Shown here: positions 46,848-57,286 of the stretch, one piece after another | Layout: each line of letters starts with the position of its first letter | Position numbering within the stretch: position 1 is the first letter of the stretch | Source of the DNA: Phytoactinopolyspora alkaliphila | GTDB lineage: Bacteria > Actinomycetota > Actinomycetes > Jiangellales > Jiangellaceae | Assembly: GCF_010550695.1 (NCBI RefSeq) | Contig: NZ_JAAGOB010000016.1 | Span: 1 to 64,000 of the forward strand | Length of the DNA stretch: 64,000 bases | Direction: 5' to 3' | Program-made: the position numbers and the translations under genes | Notes under the pieces: generated by a model | Told to the model about the DNA's origin: nothing | The model's input: only the letters and a program-made list of their open reading frames with translations | Databases searched by the model: none

Positions 46848-47735
46848 TCAGCCGAGGCCGCGGCTCACGGCGCGCGGCGGCAGGTCGCCCTTGATCGCCC
46901 CGACCATGTCCAGTACCTGGCGCGTCGCCGCGACGTCATGTGCCCGAAAAACGCGTGCGCCCTGCCACGCCGCGACGGCCGTAGCGGCGAGCGTGCCGTA
47001 GAGCCGCTCGTCCACAGGCAGGTCCAATGTCTCGCCGACGAAGTCCTTACGCGACATGCTGACCAGGACCGGCCAGCCCGTACCGACGAGCTCGTCCAGG
47101 CGACGGCTCACCTCGAGCGAGTGGTACGTGTTCTTGCCGAAGTCATGCGTGGGGTCGACGAGGATTCCGTCCGTCCGCACGCCGGCCGCCACGGCCTGGG
47201 CGGCGAGGCCGGTGGCGCCGGCTATCACGTCGGCGACGACGTCGTCGTAGGTCACGCCATGTGGATCCGTGCGTGGCGCGTGTCCGCCGGTGTGGCTGCA
47301 GACCAGACCTGCGCCCCAGCGGGCGGCCACGGTGGCGAGATCCGGATCGGCGGCGGCCCAGGCGTCGTTGATCAGATGCGCGCCGGCCTCGCAGAGCACG
47401 TCGGCGACTCCGGCCCGGTAGGTGTCTACGCTGATGACCACACCGGGGAGCCGGTCATGAATGGCCGCGACGAGGTCGACCGTGCGTTCGATCTCTTCGG
47501 CCTCGCTGACCGGGGCGCCGGCACCGGCCTTCACCCCACCGATGTCGATGATGTCGGCCCCCTCGGCGACGACCTGCTCGACCCGGTCCCATGCCTGGGA
47601 GAAGCCGAACGTGGCGCCGTTGTCGTAGAACGAGTCCGGGGTCCGGTTGACGATCGCCATGACGGCGAAGTTGCCAGGCCCGAACGTGGCGGACCCCAGG
47701 CGCAGGGCGGCGGTGTCGCGTGGCACGATCAGCAT
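46848..47735 (-). CDS. folP2: Dihydropteroate synthase-like protein, FolP2 type
   Basis: The 295-residue TIM-barrel protein has the pterin-binding signatures VMAIVNRTPDSFYDNG, IIDIGGVKAGAGA, ISVDTYRAGVA and SMSRKDFVGE. The DPTHDFGKNTYHS loop differs from the DPGIGFGK of active FolP1 and matches the second actinobacterial paralog (Rv1207 type), which in M. tuberculosis is reported to lack normal synthase activity. Its role is therefore uncertain. The ATG at 47735 is two bases from the divergent DivIVA-like start. Confidence 0.88.
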   Translation of the reverse strand: MLIVPRDTAALRLGSATFGPGNFAVMAIVNRTPDSFYDNGATFGFSQAWDRVEQVVAEGADIIDIGGVKAGAGAPVSEAEEIERTVDLVAAIHDRLPGVVISVDTYRAGVADVLCEAGAHLINDAWAAADPDLATVAARWGAGLVCSHTGGHAPRTDPHGVTYDDVVADVIAGATGLAAQAVAAGVRTDGILVDPTHDFGKNTYHSLEVSRRLDELVGTGWPVLVSMSRKDFVGETLDLPVDERLYGTLAATAVAAWQGARVFRAHDVAATRQVLDMVGAIKGDLPPRAVSRGLG

Positions 47736-47736
47736 T

Positions 47737-48063
47737 ATGTACGTCGTCTTCACGGTCGTCGCCGCCGCGGTGGTGTTCGCCGTGGTCGCGGTCACGCTGG
47801 GCCGGGGTGACCTGCTCGACAGGGAGCCGCCCCATTCAGGTGGGCCCGAACTCGGCGAGCAGCCGGTCCGGCCGCGGGATCTTGCCGATCTGCGGTTCTC
47901 CGTCGTCGCGCGCGGATACCGGATGGATCAGGTCGACCAGGTCATCGAACGTCTCGGTGACGAGATCACTTGGCGGGACGCGCGCATCGCCGAGCTCGAG
48001 GCCGGCACCCGCCCCGCCGGCCCGCTCATCCGGCATCCGAGGCCGGCGCGGGACGACACGTAG
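47737..48063 (+). CDS. DivIVA-domain small membrane protein
   Basis: The 108-residue protein has one N-terminal helix (about 1-20) and a short C-terminal DivIVA-like motif (LRFSVVARGYRMDQVDQVIERLGDEITWRDARIAEL). This FxxVxRGYxxxQVD pattern is the N-terminal lipid-binding segment of DivIVA/Wag31-type proteins. The position next to folP2 and tag matches Rv1209. It may localise to curved or polar membrane, but no partner is known. Confidence 0.82.
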   Translation: MYVVFTVVAAAVVFAVVAVTLGRGDLLDREPPHSGGPELGEQPVRPRDLADLRFSVVARGYRMDQVDQVIERLGDEITWRDARIAELEAGTRPAGPLIRHPRPARDDT

Positions 48064-48101
48064 ATGCCGTCGGCAGGCGGTGAACGACGCTGAACGCGGC
48101 A

Positions 48102-48725
48102 TTGAGGATCGTTGTCACCCGGGAGGTCGACCGGTCGGCCGAAGAGGTCTGGGCCGTGCTCACCGACTGGGAACGGCAAGGTGACTGGATGCCGGCCACA
48201 ACGGTACGGGCGAGCGGCGGCGCCCAGACCGATGACAGCGGCGCCCAGACCGATGACAGCGGCGCCCAGACCGATGACAGCGGCGCCCAGACCGATGACA
48301 GCGGCGCACAGACCGATGACAGCGGCGCACAGACCGATGACAGCGGCGCACAGACCGATGACGGGGGTGGGCAGGGCAGTGGCGATCAGGGCAATGGTCA
48401 GGGCGTCGGCGGGAGGATCGAGGCGTGGACCGGTATCGGTCGTTTGGGCTTTCTCGACACCATGGTCATCACATCCTGGGATCCGCCTCGCCGCTGCGAC
48501 GTCATGCACACCGGCCGGATCGTCCGCGGTCCCGGATCCTTCATAGTGACCGCCCTTGACCCCCGCCGGTGCAGGCTGACCTGGGAAGAAGACCTGGAGA
48601 TGCCGTTCGGCCGGATAGGCCGTGCCACAGCGTGGCTGATCCGGCCCCTGGCCCGCGCCGGACTGGGGATAGCCCTGCGCAGGTTCAGCCGTTACGTGCG
48701 GCGCAACCCTCCAGGTGGTCGTTGA
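48102..48725 (+). CDS. SRPBCC/polyketide cyclase-like protein with hepta-peptide repeat insertion
   Basis: The 207-residue protein begins with the START-like SRPBCC pattern (VTREVDRSAEEVWAVLTDWERQGDWMP) and ends with the matching beta strands and long helix (RCRLTWEEDLEMPFG...). Between them, at about residues 40-88, seven copies of Gly-Ala-Gln-Thr-Asp-Asp-Ser interrupt the domain, followed by a Gly-Gln-rich linker. The fold binds hydrophobic ligands; the ligand is unknown. TTG 48102 is the likely start. Its 3' end overlaps the convergent tag gene by 41 bp. Confidence 0.8.
   Translation: MRIVVTREVDRSAEEVWAVLTDWERQGDWMPATTVRASGGAQTDDSGAQTDDSGAQTDDSGAQTDDSGAQTDDSGAQTDDSGAQTDDGGGQGSGDQGNGQGVGGRIEAWTGIGRLGFLDTMVITSWDPPRRCDVMHTGRIVRGPGSFIVTALDPRRCRLTWEEDLEMPFGRIGRATAWLIRPLARAGLGIALRRFSRYVRRNPPGGR
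48219..48365 (+). repeat. 21-bp tandem repeat, seven copies, inside the SRPBCC gene
   Basis: Seven 21-bp units encode the hepta-peptide GAQTDDS, the last one ending in Gly. The first four units read GCCCAG and the last three GCACAG at the same codons, so the array grew in at least two steps. It is in frame and lies within a folded domain rather than a tail. Confidence 0.95.
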
Positions 48726-49281
48726 CCAGTCCCGCCGCCTGCATGGTCGCATACGCCGTCGTGGGGCCGACGAAAGCGAAGCCGGCCTTCTTCAGCGCCC
48801 GGGCCAATGCCTTGGATTCCGGCGTGGTCGCGGGTACGTCGGTCAGGCTTCGTGGTGCCGGGCGTCCACCGTCGGGTGCGAATGACCAGATCAGCGCGTC
48901 GAGTGCCTCATCGCCGCCGGCTTCCTGAAGCCGGCACACGGCTCGGGCGTTGGCGATGGCCGCGTTGATCTTGGCTCCGTTGCGCACGATCGAGGCGTCG
49001 GCCATGAGGCGGCCTACGTCGTCGTCGCCGAAACGCGCCACCACCGCTGGGTCGAAGTTCGCGAAGGCCCTCCGGAAGCTCTCCCGCTTGCGCAGGATGG
49101 TCAGCCAGGAAAGCCCGGACTGAAACGCCTCCAGGGTGAGCCGCTCGTAGAGGGCGGCGTCGCCGTGGACGGGCCGGCCCCACTCGGTGTCGTGGTAGAC
49201 GACGTAGTCGGCTGTGCTCAGCGCCCACGGGCAGCGAGGCGCACCGTCCGAGCCCGCCTGCGGGCCTCCCTCACTCGCCAC
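48685..49281 (-). CDS. tag: 3-methyladenine DNA glycosylase I
   Basis: Tag removes 3-methyladenine from alkylated DNA. The 198-residue protein has the N-terminal RCPWALST...YHDTEWG with zinc ligands Cys and His, the central LTLEAFQSGLSWLTILRKRE motif with the catalytic-pocket residues, and a C-terminal H-x-x-x-C (DHLEGC) that completes the zinc site. The GTG start at 49281 overlaps the stop of the upstream hydratase gene by 11 bases, indicating an operon. Confidence 0.94.
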   Translation of the reverse strand: MASEGGPQAGSDGAPRCPWALSTADYVVYHDTEWGRPVHGDAALYERLTLEAFQSGLSWLTILRKRESFRRAFANFDPAVVARFGDDDVGRLMADASIVRNGAKINAAIANARAVCRLQEAGGDEALDALIWSFAPDGGRPAPRSLTDVPATTPESKALARALKKAGFAFVGPTTAYATMQAAGLVNDHLEGCAARNG

Positions 49282-50059
49282 GGAACACCGGAGTGCGCTT
49301 GTCCAGGAACGCCTTGACGGCTTCGCGGTGATCGCGGGTATTGCCGGTGAGTTGCATCATCTGTTCCTCGTGCTCGATCGACTCGTCGAACGATCGTACG
49401 GCCGAGATGTCCAGCGCCCGGCGGATGGCCGCGTACGCGGCCGTTGGACCCGCAGCAAGCCGAGCGGCTAGCTCCTGCGCGCGGGGCAGCACGGCCGCGT
49501 CGGGCACCACCTCGGTGGCCAGGCCGATGGTCTTCGCCTCGGCCGCGTCGACGGTCCGGGGAAGGAGCAGGAGCTCGCGAGCCTTCGCCCATCCCACCAG
49601 GCGCGGCAACGTCCAGGACGCGCCGGTGTCGCAGGAGAGTCCCACGGCGGCGAACGCGAGGTTGAAGCCGGCTCTCTCGCCGACGACACGCAGATCGCAC
49701 GCGAAGGCGTAGGAGGCCCCGGCACCGGCAGCGATGCCGTTGACGGCGGCGACGACCGGTTTCGGCATGCTAGTCAACGCACGCACCGTGGGGTTGTAAT
49801 GGTCGCGCACGGTGTCGCCGAGGTCGGCTTTGCCTCTTTGCAGCTTCTCGCCGTGTTCGCCGAGATCTTCGCCCACGCAGAATGCGCGCCCCGTGCCGGC
49901 CAGAACCACCGCCCGCACGTGCCGGTCCGCGGCCGCGTCCCGGACGCGATCTCTCAGCGCTTCCTTGGTGCTGGTGTTCAGACTGTTCAGAGCATCGGGC
50001 CGGTTCAGGGTCACGGTGGCGACGCCACCGGCGACGTCGTAGCGGACAGGATCGGTCAC
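49271..50059 (-). CDS. Enoyl-CoA hydratase/isomerase family protein
   Basis: The 262-residue crotonase-fold protein has VATVTLNRPDALNSLN, the oxyanion-hole segment GRAFCVGEDLGE and PKPVVAAVNGIAAGAGASYAFACDLRV. It resembles PaaG/EchA-type isomerases more than standard hydratases because the usual catalytic glutamates are not obvious. The substrate is unknown. The GTG at 50059 follows GGAGAGG. It is in an operon with tag. Confidence 0.85.
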   Translation of the reverse strand: MTDPVRYDVAGGVATVTLNRPDALNSLNTSTKEALRDRVRDAAADRHVRAVVLAGTGRAFCVGEDLGEHGEKLQRGKADLGDTVRDHYNPTVRALTSMPKPVVAAVNGIAAGAGASYAFACDLRVVGERAGFNLAFAAVGLSCDTGASWTLPRLVGWAKARELLLLPRTVDAAEAKTIGLATEVVPDAAVLPRAQELAARLAAGPTAAYAAIRRALDISAVRSFDESIEHEEQMMQLTGNTRDHREAVKAFLDKRTPVFRGE

Positions 50060-50322
50060 GGCGTTCCCTCTCCTCGGGTACGGTGTACTGGCAGCGTAGA
50101 GCAGATCTGAGCCGCTCTCACAGGGGCCGCGGACGCGCCAGGGCTTCTCCGGCCAGGGCCATCCGGGGACGCGGTGAAGCATGGTTTTTCCACAGACTTG
50201 ACGGTGCTCTCCCCTGGACGCATCGGCATGCGGGATAATGTGACGGTTCGTGACGTGCACGGGTGTCGCCTCCTGGGCCAGATCAGGTGGTGTCGTGCAT
50301 GCTTACAGGAAGGAGTGCGCGG

Positions 50323-50490
50323 ATGGCGGCGATGAAGCCGCGGACTGGCGACGGGCCGCTCGAGGTCACGAAGGAGGGGCGCGGCATCGTCATGCGAGTC
50401 CCTCTGGAAGGCGGGGGGCGTCTCGTGGTCGAGATCTCGCTTGACGAGGCTCACGCGCTCAGTGATGCGCTGAAAGACGTCACCGGCTAG
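50323..50490 (+). CDS. DUF3117 small protein
   Basis: The 55-residue protein (AAMKPRTGDGPLEVTKEGRG...) is near-invariant in actinobacteria and matches the DUF3117 family (Rv1211 type). It has a beta-rich first part and a C-terminal helix (SLDEAHALSDAL). Function unknown. AGGAAGGAG lies 7 nt before the ATG, and a strong terminator follows. It is divergent from the hydratase gene. Confidence 0.92.
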   Translation: MAAMKPRTGDGPLEVTKEGRGIVMRVPLEGGGRLVVEISLDEAHALSDALKDVTG

Positions 50491-50544
50491 TACGGGGCCT
50501 CGGTTCTGTCGCGGTTCCGTGCCGGATGACATAGAAATCCCAGG

Positions 50545-50585
50545 GGCCCCGTCCGATGTGAGTGCACATCGGACGGGGCCTTATT
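50545..50585 (+). terminator. Rho-independent terminator after the DUF3117 gene
   Basis: GGCCCCGTCCGATGTG (50545-50560) and its exact complement (50565-50580) form a 16-bp perfect stem with an AGTG loop, followed by TTATT. This is the clearest intrinsic terminator in the window. Confidence 0.92.
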
Positions 50586-50622
50586 GTCAGGCTTGTCAAG
50601 AAGCGGGATATGTGGAGTTGTT

Positions 50623-52232
<1,610 letters not shown>

Positions 52233-52236
<4 letters not shown>

Positions 52237-52583
52237 TGTTCGGACTGACCGTGCGGTGGTCGCTGGAGGACGCGCCGAAGAAGACCGCGAACGAGCTGCG
52301 CGACTATGTGCGAGACTCCTCTCTCGCGCGGTTCACCGGCATGTCGGAACTGCGGTTCAAGACCTGGCGGATGCGCCCCGGCGAGTGGTTCGAAGGCACC
52401 TATGTGTTCGCCACGGTGGAGGCCCGGGACACCTTCGCCGACGAGTTCGCCGAGAAGGCGGCGGACTCGCCGGTCTCCAAGACCGTCGGCTCGCCTCCAC
52501 AGCTTCAGGAGACGTTCGAGGTCGTTGCGGTTGCCGAGGGAGGCGCCGGGTTCGCCGCCGGCCTCGGGTCCACCAATGGCTGA
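52233..52583 (+). CDS. YdhR/antibiotic-monooxygenase-like small protein
   Basis: The 116-residue protein has the beta-alpha-beta-beta pattern of dimeric alpha/beta-barrel proteins (ELRFKTWRMRPGEWFEGTYVFATVEARDTFADEF), closest in style to YdhR-type putative monooxygenases. No catalytic residue is certain. Two ATG codons (52233, 52236) overlap the pepA stop, so it is translated with pepA. It converges on the molybdopterin oxidoreductase gene across 81 bp. Confidence 0.78.
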
Positions 52584-52664
52584 GACACCGCCGGCTCCGC
52601 GACGACGAGCCTCCACGCGGCACACCGGCCGCCGAGGCCACGGGCTCCACGCGGGGCAGCGTCC

Positions 52665-54956
52665 TCAGCCGGTGACCGGTTCGAGCCGCACGACTACGGA
52701 CTTCGATGCCGGTGTGTTGCTCACCTCGGCGGTGTGATCGAGCGGCACCAGCGGGTTGGTCTCCGGATAGTACGCAGCGGCGCATCCGCGCGCGGTGGGA
52801 TAGGCCACCACCCGGAACGACGGTGCCCGTCGCTCACCGTCGGTCCACTCGCTCACCAGGTCAACCGTCGTGCCATCGGCGAGCCCCAACGCGTCGAGGT
52901 CTTCCCGGCAGACGAACACGACCCGGCGCCCGTTGGTGATTCCCCGATACCGGTCGTCCAGGCCGTAGATGGTGGTGTTGAACTGATCGTGCGAGCGGAT
53001 GGTCTGCAGGAGGAGCCGGCCGGCGGGCACCCGGATGACTTCGAGGTCGTTGACGGTGAACCGGGCCGAGCCGTCGGCGGTGGCGAAGCGGCGTTCGTCG
53101 CGAGGCGGATGCGGAAGGACGAATCCGCCAGGTTCGCCGACCCGCTCCTCGAAGCGCTCGAAGCCCGGAATGACCCTGGAGATCCGCTCGCGCACGGTGG
53201 CGTAGTCGGCGTTGAACCGCTCCCACGGTGTGGCGTCGTCGTCGCCGAGCACCGCGCGGGCGAGTCCGCAGATGATGGCGACCTCACTGCGCAGCTCACC
53301 GGAGGCGGGGCGCAGGGTGCCGCGGGAGGCGTGCACCACGCTCATCGAGTCCTCGACGGTGACGAATTGCTCCCCGCCCGCCTGCACGTCGACTTCGGTG
53401 CGGCCCAGACAGGGCAGGATCAGCGACCGGTGTCCCGGTAGCACGTGCGAGCGGTTGAGCTTGGTGGAGACGTGCACGGTCAGGGGAATGGTGCGCAAGG
53501 CGGCGGCGGTGCGGTCGCTGTCCGGGGTCGCGGCGGCGAAGTTCCCGCCCATGGCCATGAAGACCCGGATTCTGCCCGCCAGCATGGCCCGGATGGTGTC
53601 GACCGTGTCGTGACCGTGCGCGCGGGGTGGCTCGAAGCGGAACTCGGCGCCGAGCCGGTCGAGGAAGGCGTCCGGCACTTTCTCCCAGATGCCCATGGTC
53701 CGGTCACCTTGTACGTTGCTGTGCCCGCGGACGGGGCAGGCGCCCGCCCCGGGACGGCCGATGTTCCCGCGAAGCAGCAGGAAGTTCACGATCTCGCGGA
53801 TGGTGGGCACGGACTTCTTGTGCTGGGTCAGCCCCATCGCCCAGCACACGACGACGCTGCGGGCCGCCACGACCTCACCGACGAACTCGTCGATTTGCCG
53901 TGCCGTGAGTCCGGTTGCGGCGCGGACGTCGTCGTCGTTGAGCTCCATCCAGCTCGCCGCGGCGTCGTCGAAGCCGCTGGTGTAACGGTCGATGAAGTCG
54001 TGGTCGAGGACGTCGCCAGTGGCGCGATCCGCCTCGACCAGCGCGGCGTTGACGGCTTGGAAGAACGCGTGGTCGCCGCCGACTTTGATCTGCAGGAACA
54101 GGTCGGCCAGTGGGGTGCCCTTGCCGACGACGCCTCGGACGGCCTGCGGGTTCTTGAAGGCGCGCAGGCCGGCCTCGGGCAGAGGGTTGATCGCGACGAT
54201 TCGCGCGCCGCGCCGTTTGGCCTGCTCAAGAGCGGTGAGCATGCGCGGATGATTGGTGCCGGGGTTCTGCCCGACAATCACGATCAGCTCGGCGTGGTCG
54301 GTGATGTCGGCCAGACTGACGCTGCCCTTCCCGATACCGATCGTCTCGTTCAGCGCGGCGCCGGACGACTCATGGCACATGTTGGAACAGTCGGGGAGGT
54401 TGTTGGTGCCGAGTTTGCGCGCGAAGAGCTGGTAGAGGAACGCGGCCTCGTTGCTGGTCCGGCCCGAGGTGTAGAAGGCGGCCTGATCCGGGCTGTCCAT
54501 GCCGCGCAGCTCGTCGGCGATCATCGTGAACGCATCGTCCCAGCCGATCGGGCGGTAGTGATCGGAATCGATGTCACGGACGACGGGCGCGGTGAGGCGA
54601 CCTTGCTGGCCCAGCCAGTGGTCGGTCTTGGTGGCCAGCAGGCTGATGGGGTGCGCGGCGAAGAAGTCAGGGCCGACGCGGCGCACGGTAGTCTCCTCGG
54701 CGACCGCCTTGGCTCCGTTCTCACAGAACTCGGCCACATGCGGCTTGCCGGGCTCCGGCCACGCACACCCCGGGCAGTCGAAGCCCCGATGCTGGTTGAG
54801 CAACCGTAGGGTCTTCACACCACGCCGTACGCCGGCCTGGTCGAGGACGTCCCGGAGCCCGTGGACGACGCCGGGCACACCCGCCGCCGAGCTCTGCGGT
54901 GGTCGGACGCGCAGCTCGGTGTCGTCGAAGTCGTCGCGGGGTGCATCCTTCGTCAT
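52665..54956 (-). CDS. FdhF/YdeP family molybdopterin oxidoreductase
   Basis: The 763-residue protein belongs to the formate-dehydrogenase-like branch with YdeP. It has an N-terminal CPGCAWPEPG motif (Cys61, Cys64), a molybdopterin domain with a cysteine in NMCHESSG (about residue 194) at the metal-ligand position, GAGACPVRGHSNVQGDR, and the C-terminal cofactor-binding domain (RSHDQFNTTIYGLDDRYRG). No adjacent iron-sulfur or NAD subunit exists, and true formate activity is unproven. The ATG at 54956 is preferred over an upstream in-frame start. It is divergent from fdhD, which matures this enzyme class. Confidence 0.9.
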   Translation of the reverse strand: MTKDAPRDDFDDTELRVRPPQSSAAGVPGVVHGLRDVLDQAGVRRGVKTLRLLNQHRGFDCPGCAWPEPGKPHVAEFCENGAKAVAEETTVRRVGPDFFAAHPISLLATKTDHWLGQQGRLTAPVVRDIDSDHYRPIGWDDAFTMIADELRGMDSPDQAAFYTSGRTSNEAAFLYQLFARKLGTNNLPDCSNMCHESSGAALNETIGIGKGSVSLADITDHAELIVIVGQNPGTNHPRMLTALEQAKRRGARIVAINPLPEAGLRAFKNPQAVRGVVGKGTPLADLFLQIKVGGDHAFFQAVNAALVEADRATGDVLDHDFIDRYTSGFDDAAASWMELNDDDVRAATGLTARQIDEFVGEVVAARSVVVCWAMGLTQHKKSVPTIREIVNFLLLRGNIGRPGAGACPVRGHSNVQGDRTMGIWEKVPDAFLDRLGAEFRFEPPRAHGHDTVDTIRAMLAGRIRVFMAMGGNFAAATPDSDRTAAALRTIPLTVHVSTKLNRSHVLPGHRSLILPCLGRTEVDVQAGGEQFVTVEDSMSVVHASRGTLRPASGELRSEVAIICGLARAVLGDDDATPWERFNADYATVRERISRVIPGFERFEERVGEPGGFVLPHPPRDERRFATADGSARFTVNDLEVIRVPAGRLLLQTIRSHDQFNTTIYGLDDRYRGITNGRRVVFVCREDLDALGLADGTTVDLVSEWTDGERRAPSFRVVAYPTARGCAAAYYPETNPLVPLDHTAEVSNTPASKSVVVRLEPVTG

Positions 54957-55082
54957 AGTCCGACGGTAGGACGGCCGGTGCCGAATGGCTAGTGCGTGTG
55001 TGATCCGGTGCGAGTGTCTGGAGGAGACCAATTCTGTGCGGTTCGCCGAAAACGCGCCAAACTGGTCACGGGGCGGCATATA

Positions 55083-55129
55083 GTCACGCTCACGGTGATC
55101 TTCGTGACAAGATGATCACTGTGCGTGAC
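55083..55129. promoter_or_regulatory. Candidate operator between fdhF-like and fdhD genes
   Basis: GTCACGCTCACGGTGATC (55083-55100) and GATCACTGTGCGTGAC (55114-55129) are an imperfect inverted repeat around a 13-bp centre that holds another CGTGAC. It lies in the 220-bp gap between the divergent genes, 127 bp from the fdhF-like start and 48 bp from the fdhD start. The symmetry and position suggest a dimeric repressor or activator site. Confidence 0.6.
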
Positions 55130-55176
55130 GATTGGTGATGGGCGGAGCATGGTGGACCGAGCCGAAGGGTGGATCC

Positions 55177-56001
55177 ATGGGGCGGATGACCACACGACAG
55201 CCGGTTCTTCGATTGCGGGCGGGACGGGCGGCGCGCCGCCCCGACAGCCTGGCGGTCGAGGAACCCCTGATGGTGCGTGTCGGCGGCGAGGCCGTCACGT
55301 TGACCATGCGCACGCCCGGCCATGACTTCGACCTGATCGCCGGCTGGCTGGTGAGCGAGGGCTCGGTGGCGGTGCCGGGCGACATCGTCACGATGCGGAT
55401 GTGCAAGGACGAAGACAACACCGTCGAGGTGAGCCTGGCGCCCGCCGCCGTACCACCCCGGCCCAGGGCGTTCGCCACCTCAAGCGCATGCGGGGTGTGC
55501 GGAGCCGACAGCATCGAGGCGGTCCGGACCGCGATGCGCTGGCCTGTGGCCGGCGACGACACCCAGTCCGACGTCGGCATCCTGTCCGGCCTTCCGGACC
55601 TCCTGCGTTCGGAACAGAAGCTGTTCGACCGTACGGGCGGCCTGCACGCTGCCGGGTTGTTCACCGCCACCGGGCAGCCGCTGGTGGTCCGGGAGGACGT
55701 CGGCCGGCACAACGCGGTGGACAAGGTCGTGGGTTCTGCACTGCGCGCCGGACTGCTCCCGCTCCGCGGCCACGTGCTGCAGGTCAGCGGGCGCGCGTCG
55801 TTCGAGCTGGTGCACAAGGCCGCGGCGGCCGGCATCCCGGTGATGGCGGCGGTGTCGGCGCCGTCCAGCCTGGCCGTCGAACTCGCCGAGGACTGCGGCA
55901 TCACGCTTCTCGGCTTCGTCCGCGGCGGCGGGATGAACGTCTACACCCATCAGGAACGCGTGCGCGTGGGACCGATCCCGCGGCAGCGGGAGCTGACCTA
56001 G
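55177..56001 (+). CDS. fdhD: Formate dehydrogenase accessory sulfurtransferase FdhD
   Basis: FdhD carries sulfur from cysteine desulfurase to the molybdenum cofactor of formate dehydrogenase-type enzymes. The 274-residue protein has EEPLMVRVGG, the cysteine pair SSACGVCGAD (catalytic C-x-x-C), REDVGRHNAVDKVVG and GRASFELVHKAA. It is divergent from its probable client enzyme. The ATG at 55177 follows an AAGGGTGG site; an earlier in-frame start at 55132 would include non-conserved sequence and part of the region next to the operator. Confidence 0.93.
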   Translation: MGRMTTRQPVLRLRAGRAARRPDSLAVEEPLMVRVGGEAVTLTMRTPGHDFDLIAGWLVSEGSVAVPGDIVTMRMCKDEDNTVEVSLAPAAVPPRPRAFATSSACGVCGADSIEAVRTAMRWPVAGDDTQSDVGILSGLPDLLRSEQKLFDRTGGLHAAGLFTATGQPLVVREDVGRHNAVDKVVGSALRAGLLPLRGHVLQVSGRASFELVHKAAAAGIPVMAAVSAPSSLAVELAEDCGITLLGFVRGGGMNVYTHQERVRVGPIPRQRELT

Positions 56002-56095
56002 ACGTCAACGGATCGTGAGCGCCGGAGGTTGACACAGGCCAGCCTGAGGTCACCCGGTGGTATTCGCCGCTCTCACCGAGTGGCTCGGGCTACGG

Positions 56096-57256
56096 TCATT
56101 GGACGGATCGGTAGATCTCCGCGGTGCGCTCCGCCACGCCCGGCCAGCCGAACTCCGCGACGGCCCGCGACCGGCCGGCCCGGCCCAGCCGCCGTGCCTC
56201 GTCGGGCTCGGACACCAGCCGGGTGATGGCCGCGGCGAGTCCAGACTCGAAAGCCTCGGTGTCGCGGCTGTCGTAGTGGACGAGTGTGCCGGTGGAGCCG
56301 TCTGCCACCACCTCCGGAATGCCGCCCACGTCGCTGGCGACGACGGCGGTCTCGCACGCCATCGCCTCGAGGTTGACGATGCCGAGCGGCTCGTAGATGG
56401 AGGGGCAGCAGAAGACGGAGGCGTGGCTGAGAACCTGCCGGACGTCCTCTCGGGGCAGCATCTCGCTCACCAGGATCACCCCGGTGCGCTCCGCCCGCAG
56501 CCGGGCCACCAGCGCGTCGGTCTCGCGGGCCAGGTCGGGTGTGTCGGGTGCCCCTGCGAGCAGGACCAGCTGAACCTCGGGCGGCAGCATCAGCGCGGCC
56601 CGGAGGAGGTGCGGTACGCCTTTCTGCCTGGTGATGCGGCCGACGAAGGTCACGTACGGACGGTCCAGGTCGACCCCGAGCCGTTCCAGCATGTCGGTCT
56701 CGGTGACGGCGCGGTAGAACGCCGTGTCGATGCCGTTGTGCACGACGTGCACCCGTGCCGGATCCACCGCAGGGTAGGCGCGGAGAACGTCCTCGCGCAT
56801 GCCCCGGCTGACGGCGATCACGGCGTCGGCGTTCTCGTAGGCGCTGCGTTCGATCCATGACGAGAGCCGGTAGCCGCCGCCCAGTTGCTCCGCCTTCCAC
56901 GGCCGCAGTGGCTCCAGAGAATGGGCGGTGACCACATGCGGGATACCGTGGACCAGGTGGGCGAGATGCCCACCCGCGTTGGCGTACCAGGTGTGTGAAT
57001 GGACGACGGCGCAGTCCTGCACGCCTGCGGCCATCTCCGTGTCGGCGCTGAGCACCTTCAGGGCGGAATTGGCCCCCTCCAGCCGGGGGTCGTCCTCCGA
57101 GTAGGTGCGGGCGCCGTCACGGGGCTCGCCGAGGGCATGCACGTCCACCTCGACCCCGGGAAGCTCCCGGAGATGGCGGACGAGGAAGTCCACATGCACA
57201 CCTGCGCCGCCGTAGACGTACGGCGGGTACTCCCGCGTCAGCACTCCGATCCGCAT
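56096..57256 (-). CDS. glgM: GT5-type glycosyltransferase, GlgM/actinobacterial glycogen synthase
   Basis: The 386-residue GT-B enzyme uses ADP-glucose. It begins MRIGVLTREYPPYVYGGAGVH, contains VVTAHSLEPLRPWKAEQLGGG and the C-terminal nucleotide-binding segment SIYEPLGIVNLEAMACETAVVAS. The mycobacterial homolog (Rv1212c), also divergent from glgC, makes alpha-maltose 1-phosphate for the GlgE pathway and is now called GlgM. It is shorter than GlgA of E. coli. The ATG at 57256 is clear. The gap to glgC contains a long palindrome. Confidence 0.92.
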   Translation of the reverse strand: MRIGVLTREYPPYVYGGAGVHVDFLVRHLRELPGVEVDVHALGEPRDGARTYSEDDPRLEGANSALKVLSADTEMAAGVQDCAVVHSHTWYANAGGHLAHLVHGIPHVVTAHSLEPLRPWKAEQLGGGYRLSSWIERSAYENADAVIAVSRGMREDVLRAYPAVDPARVHVVHNGIDTAFYRAVTETDMLERLGVDLDRPYVTFVGRITRQKGVPHLLRAALMLPPEVQLVLLAGAPDTPDLARETDALVARLRAERTGVILVSEMLPREDVRQVLSHASVFCCPSIYEPLGIVNLEAMACETAVVASDVGGIPEVVADGSTGTLVHYDSRDTEAFESGLAAAITRLVSEPDEARRLGRAGRSRAVAEFGWPGVAERTAEIYRSVQ

Positions 57257-57286
57257 AGCCCGCAGCGTAGTGCGTCCGCCGCGACC

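Noticed and set aside
48160-48351. Repeat-rich minus-strand frames in the SRPBCC gene (Ala-Val-Ile-Gly-Leu-Gly repeats)
   Set aside because: They are the complement of the 21-bp coding repeat and have no ribosome site.
50194-50239. TTGACG and GATAAT as a promoter for the DUF3117 gene
   Set aside because: The hexamers are about 30 bp apart, too far for a standard promoter; GATAAT alone is not enough.
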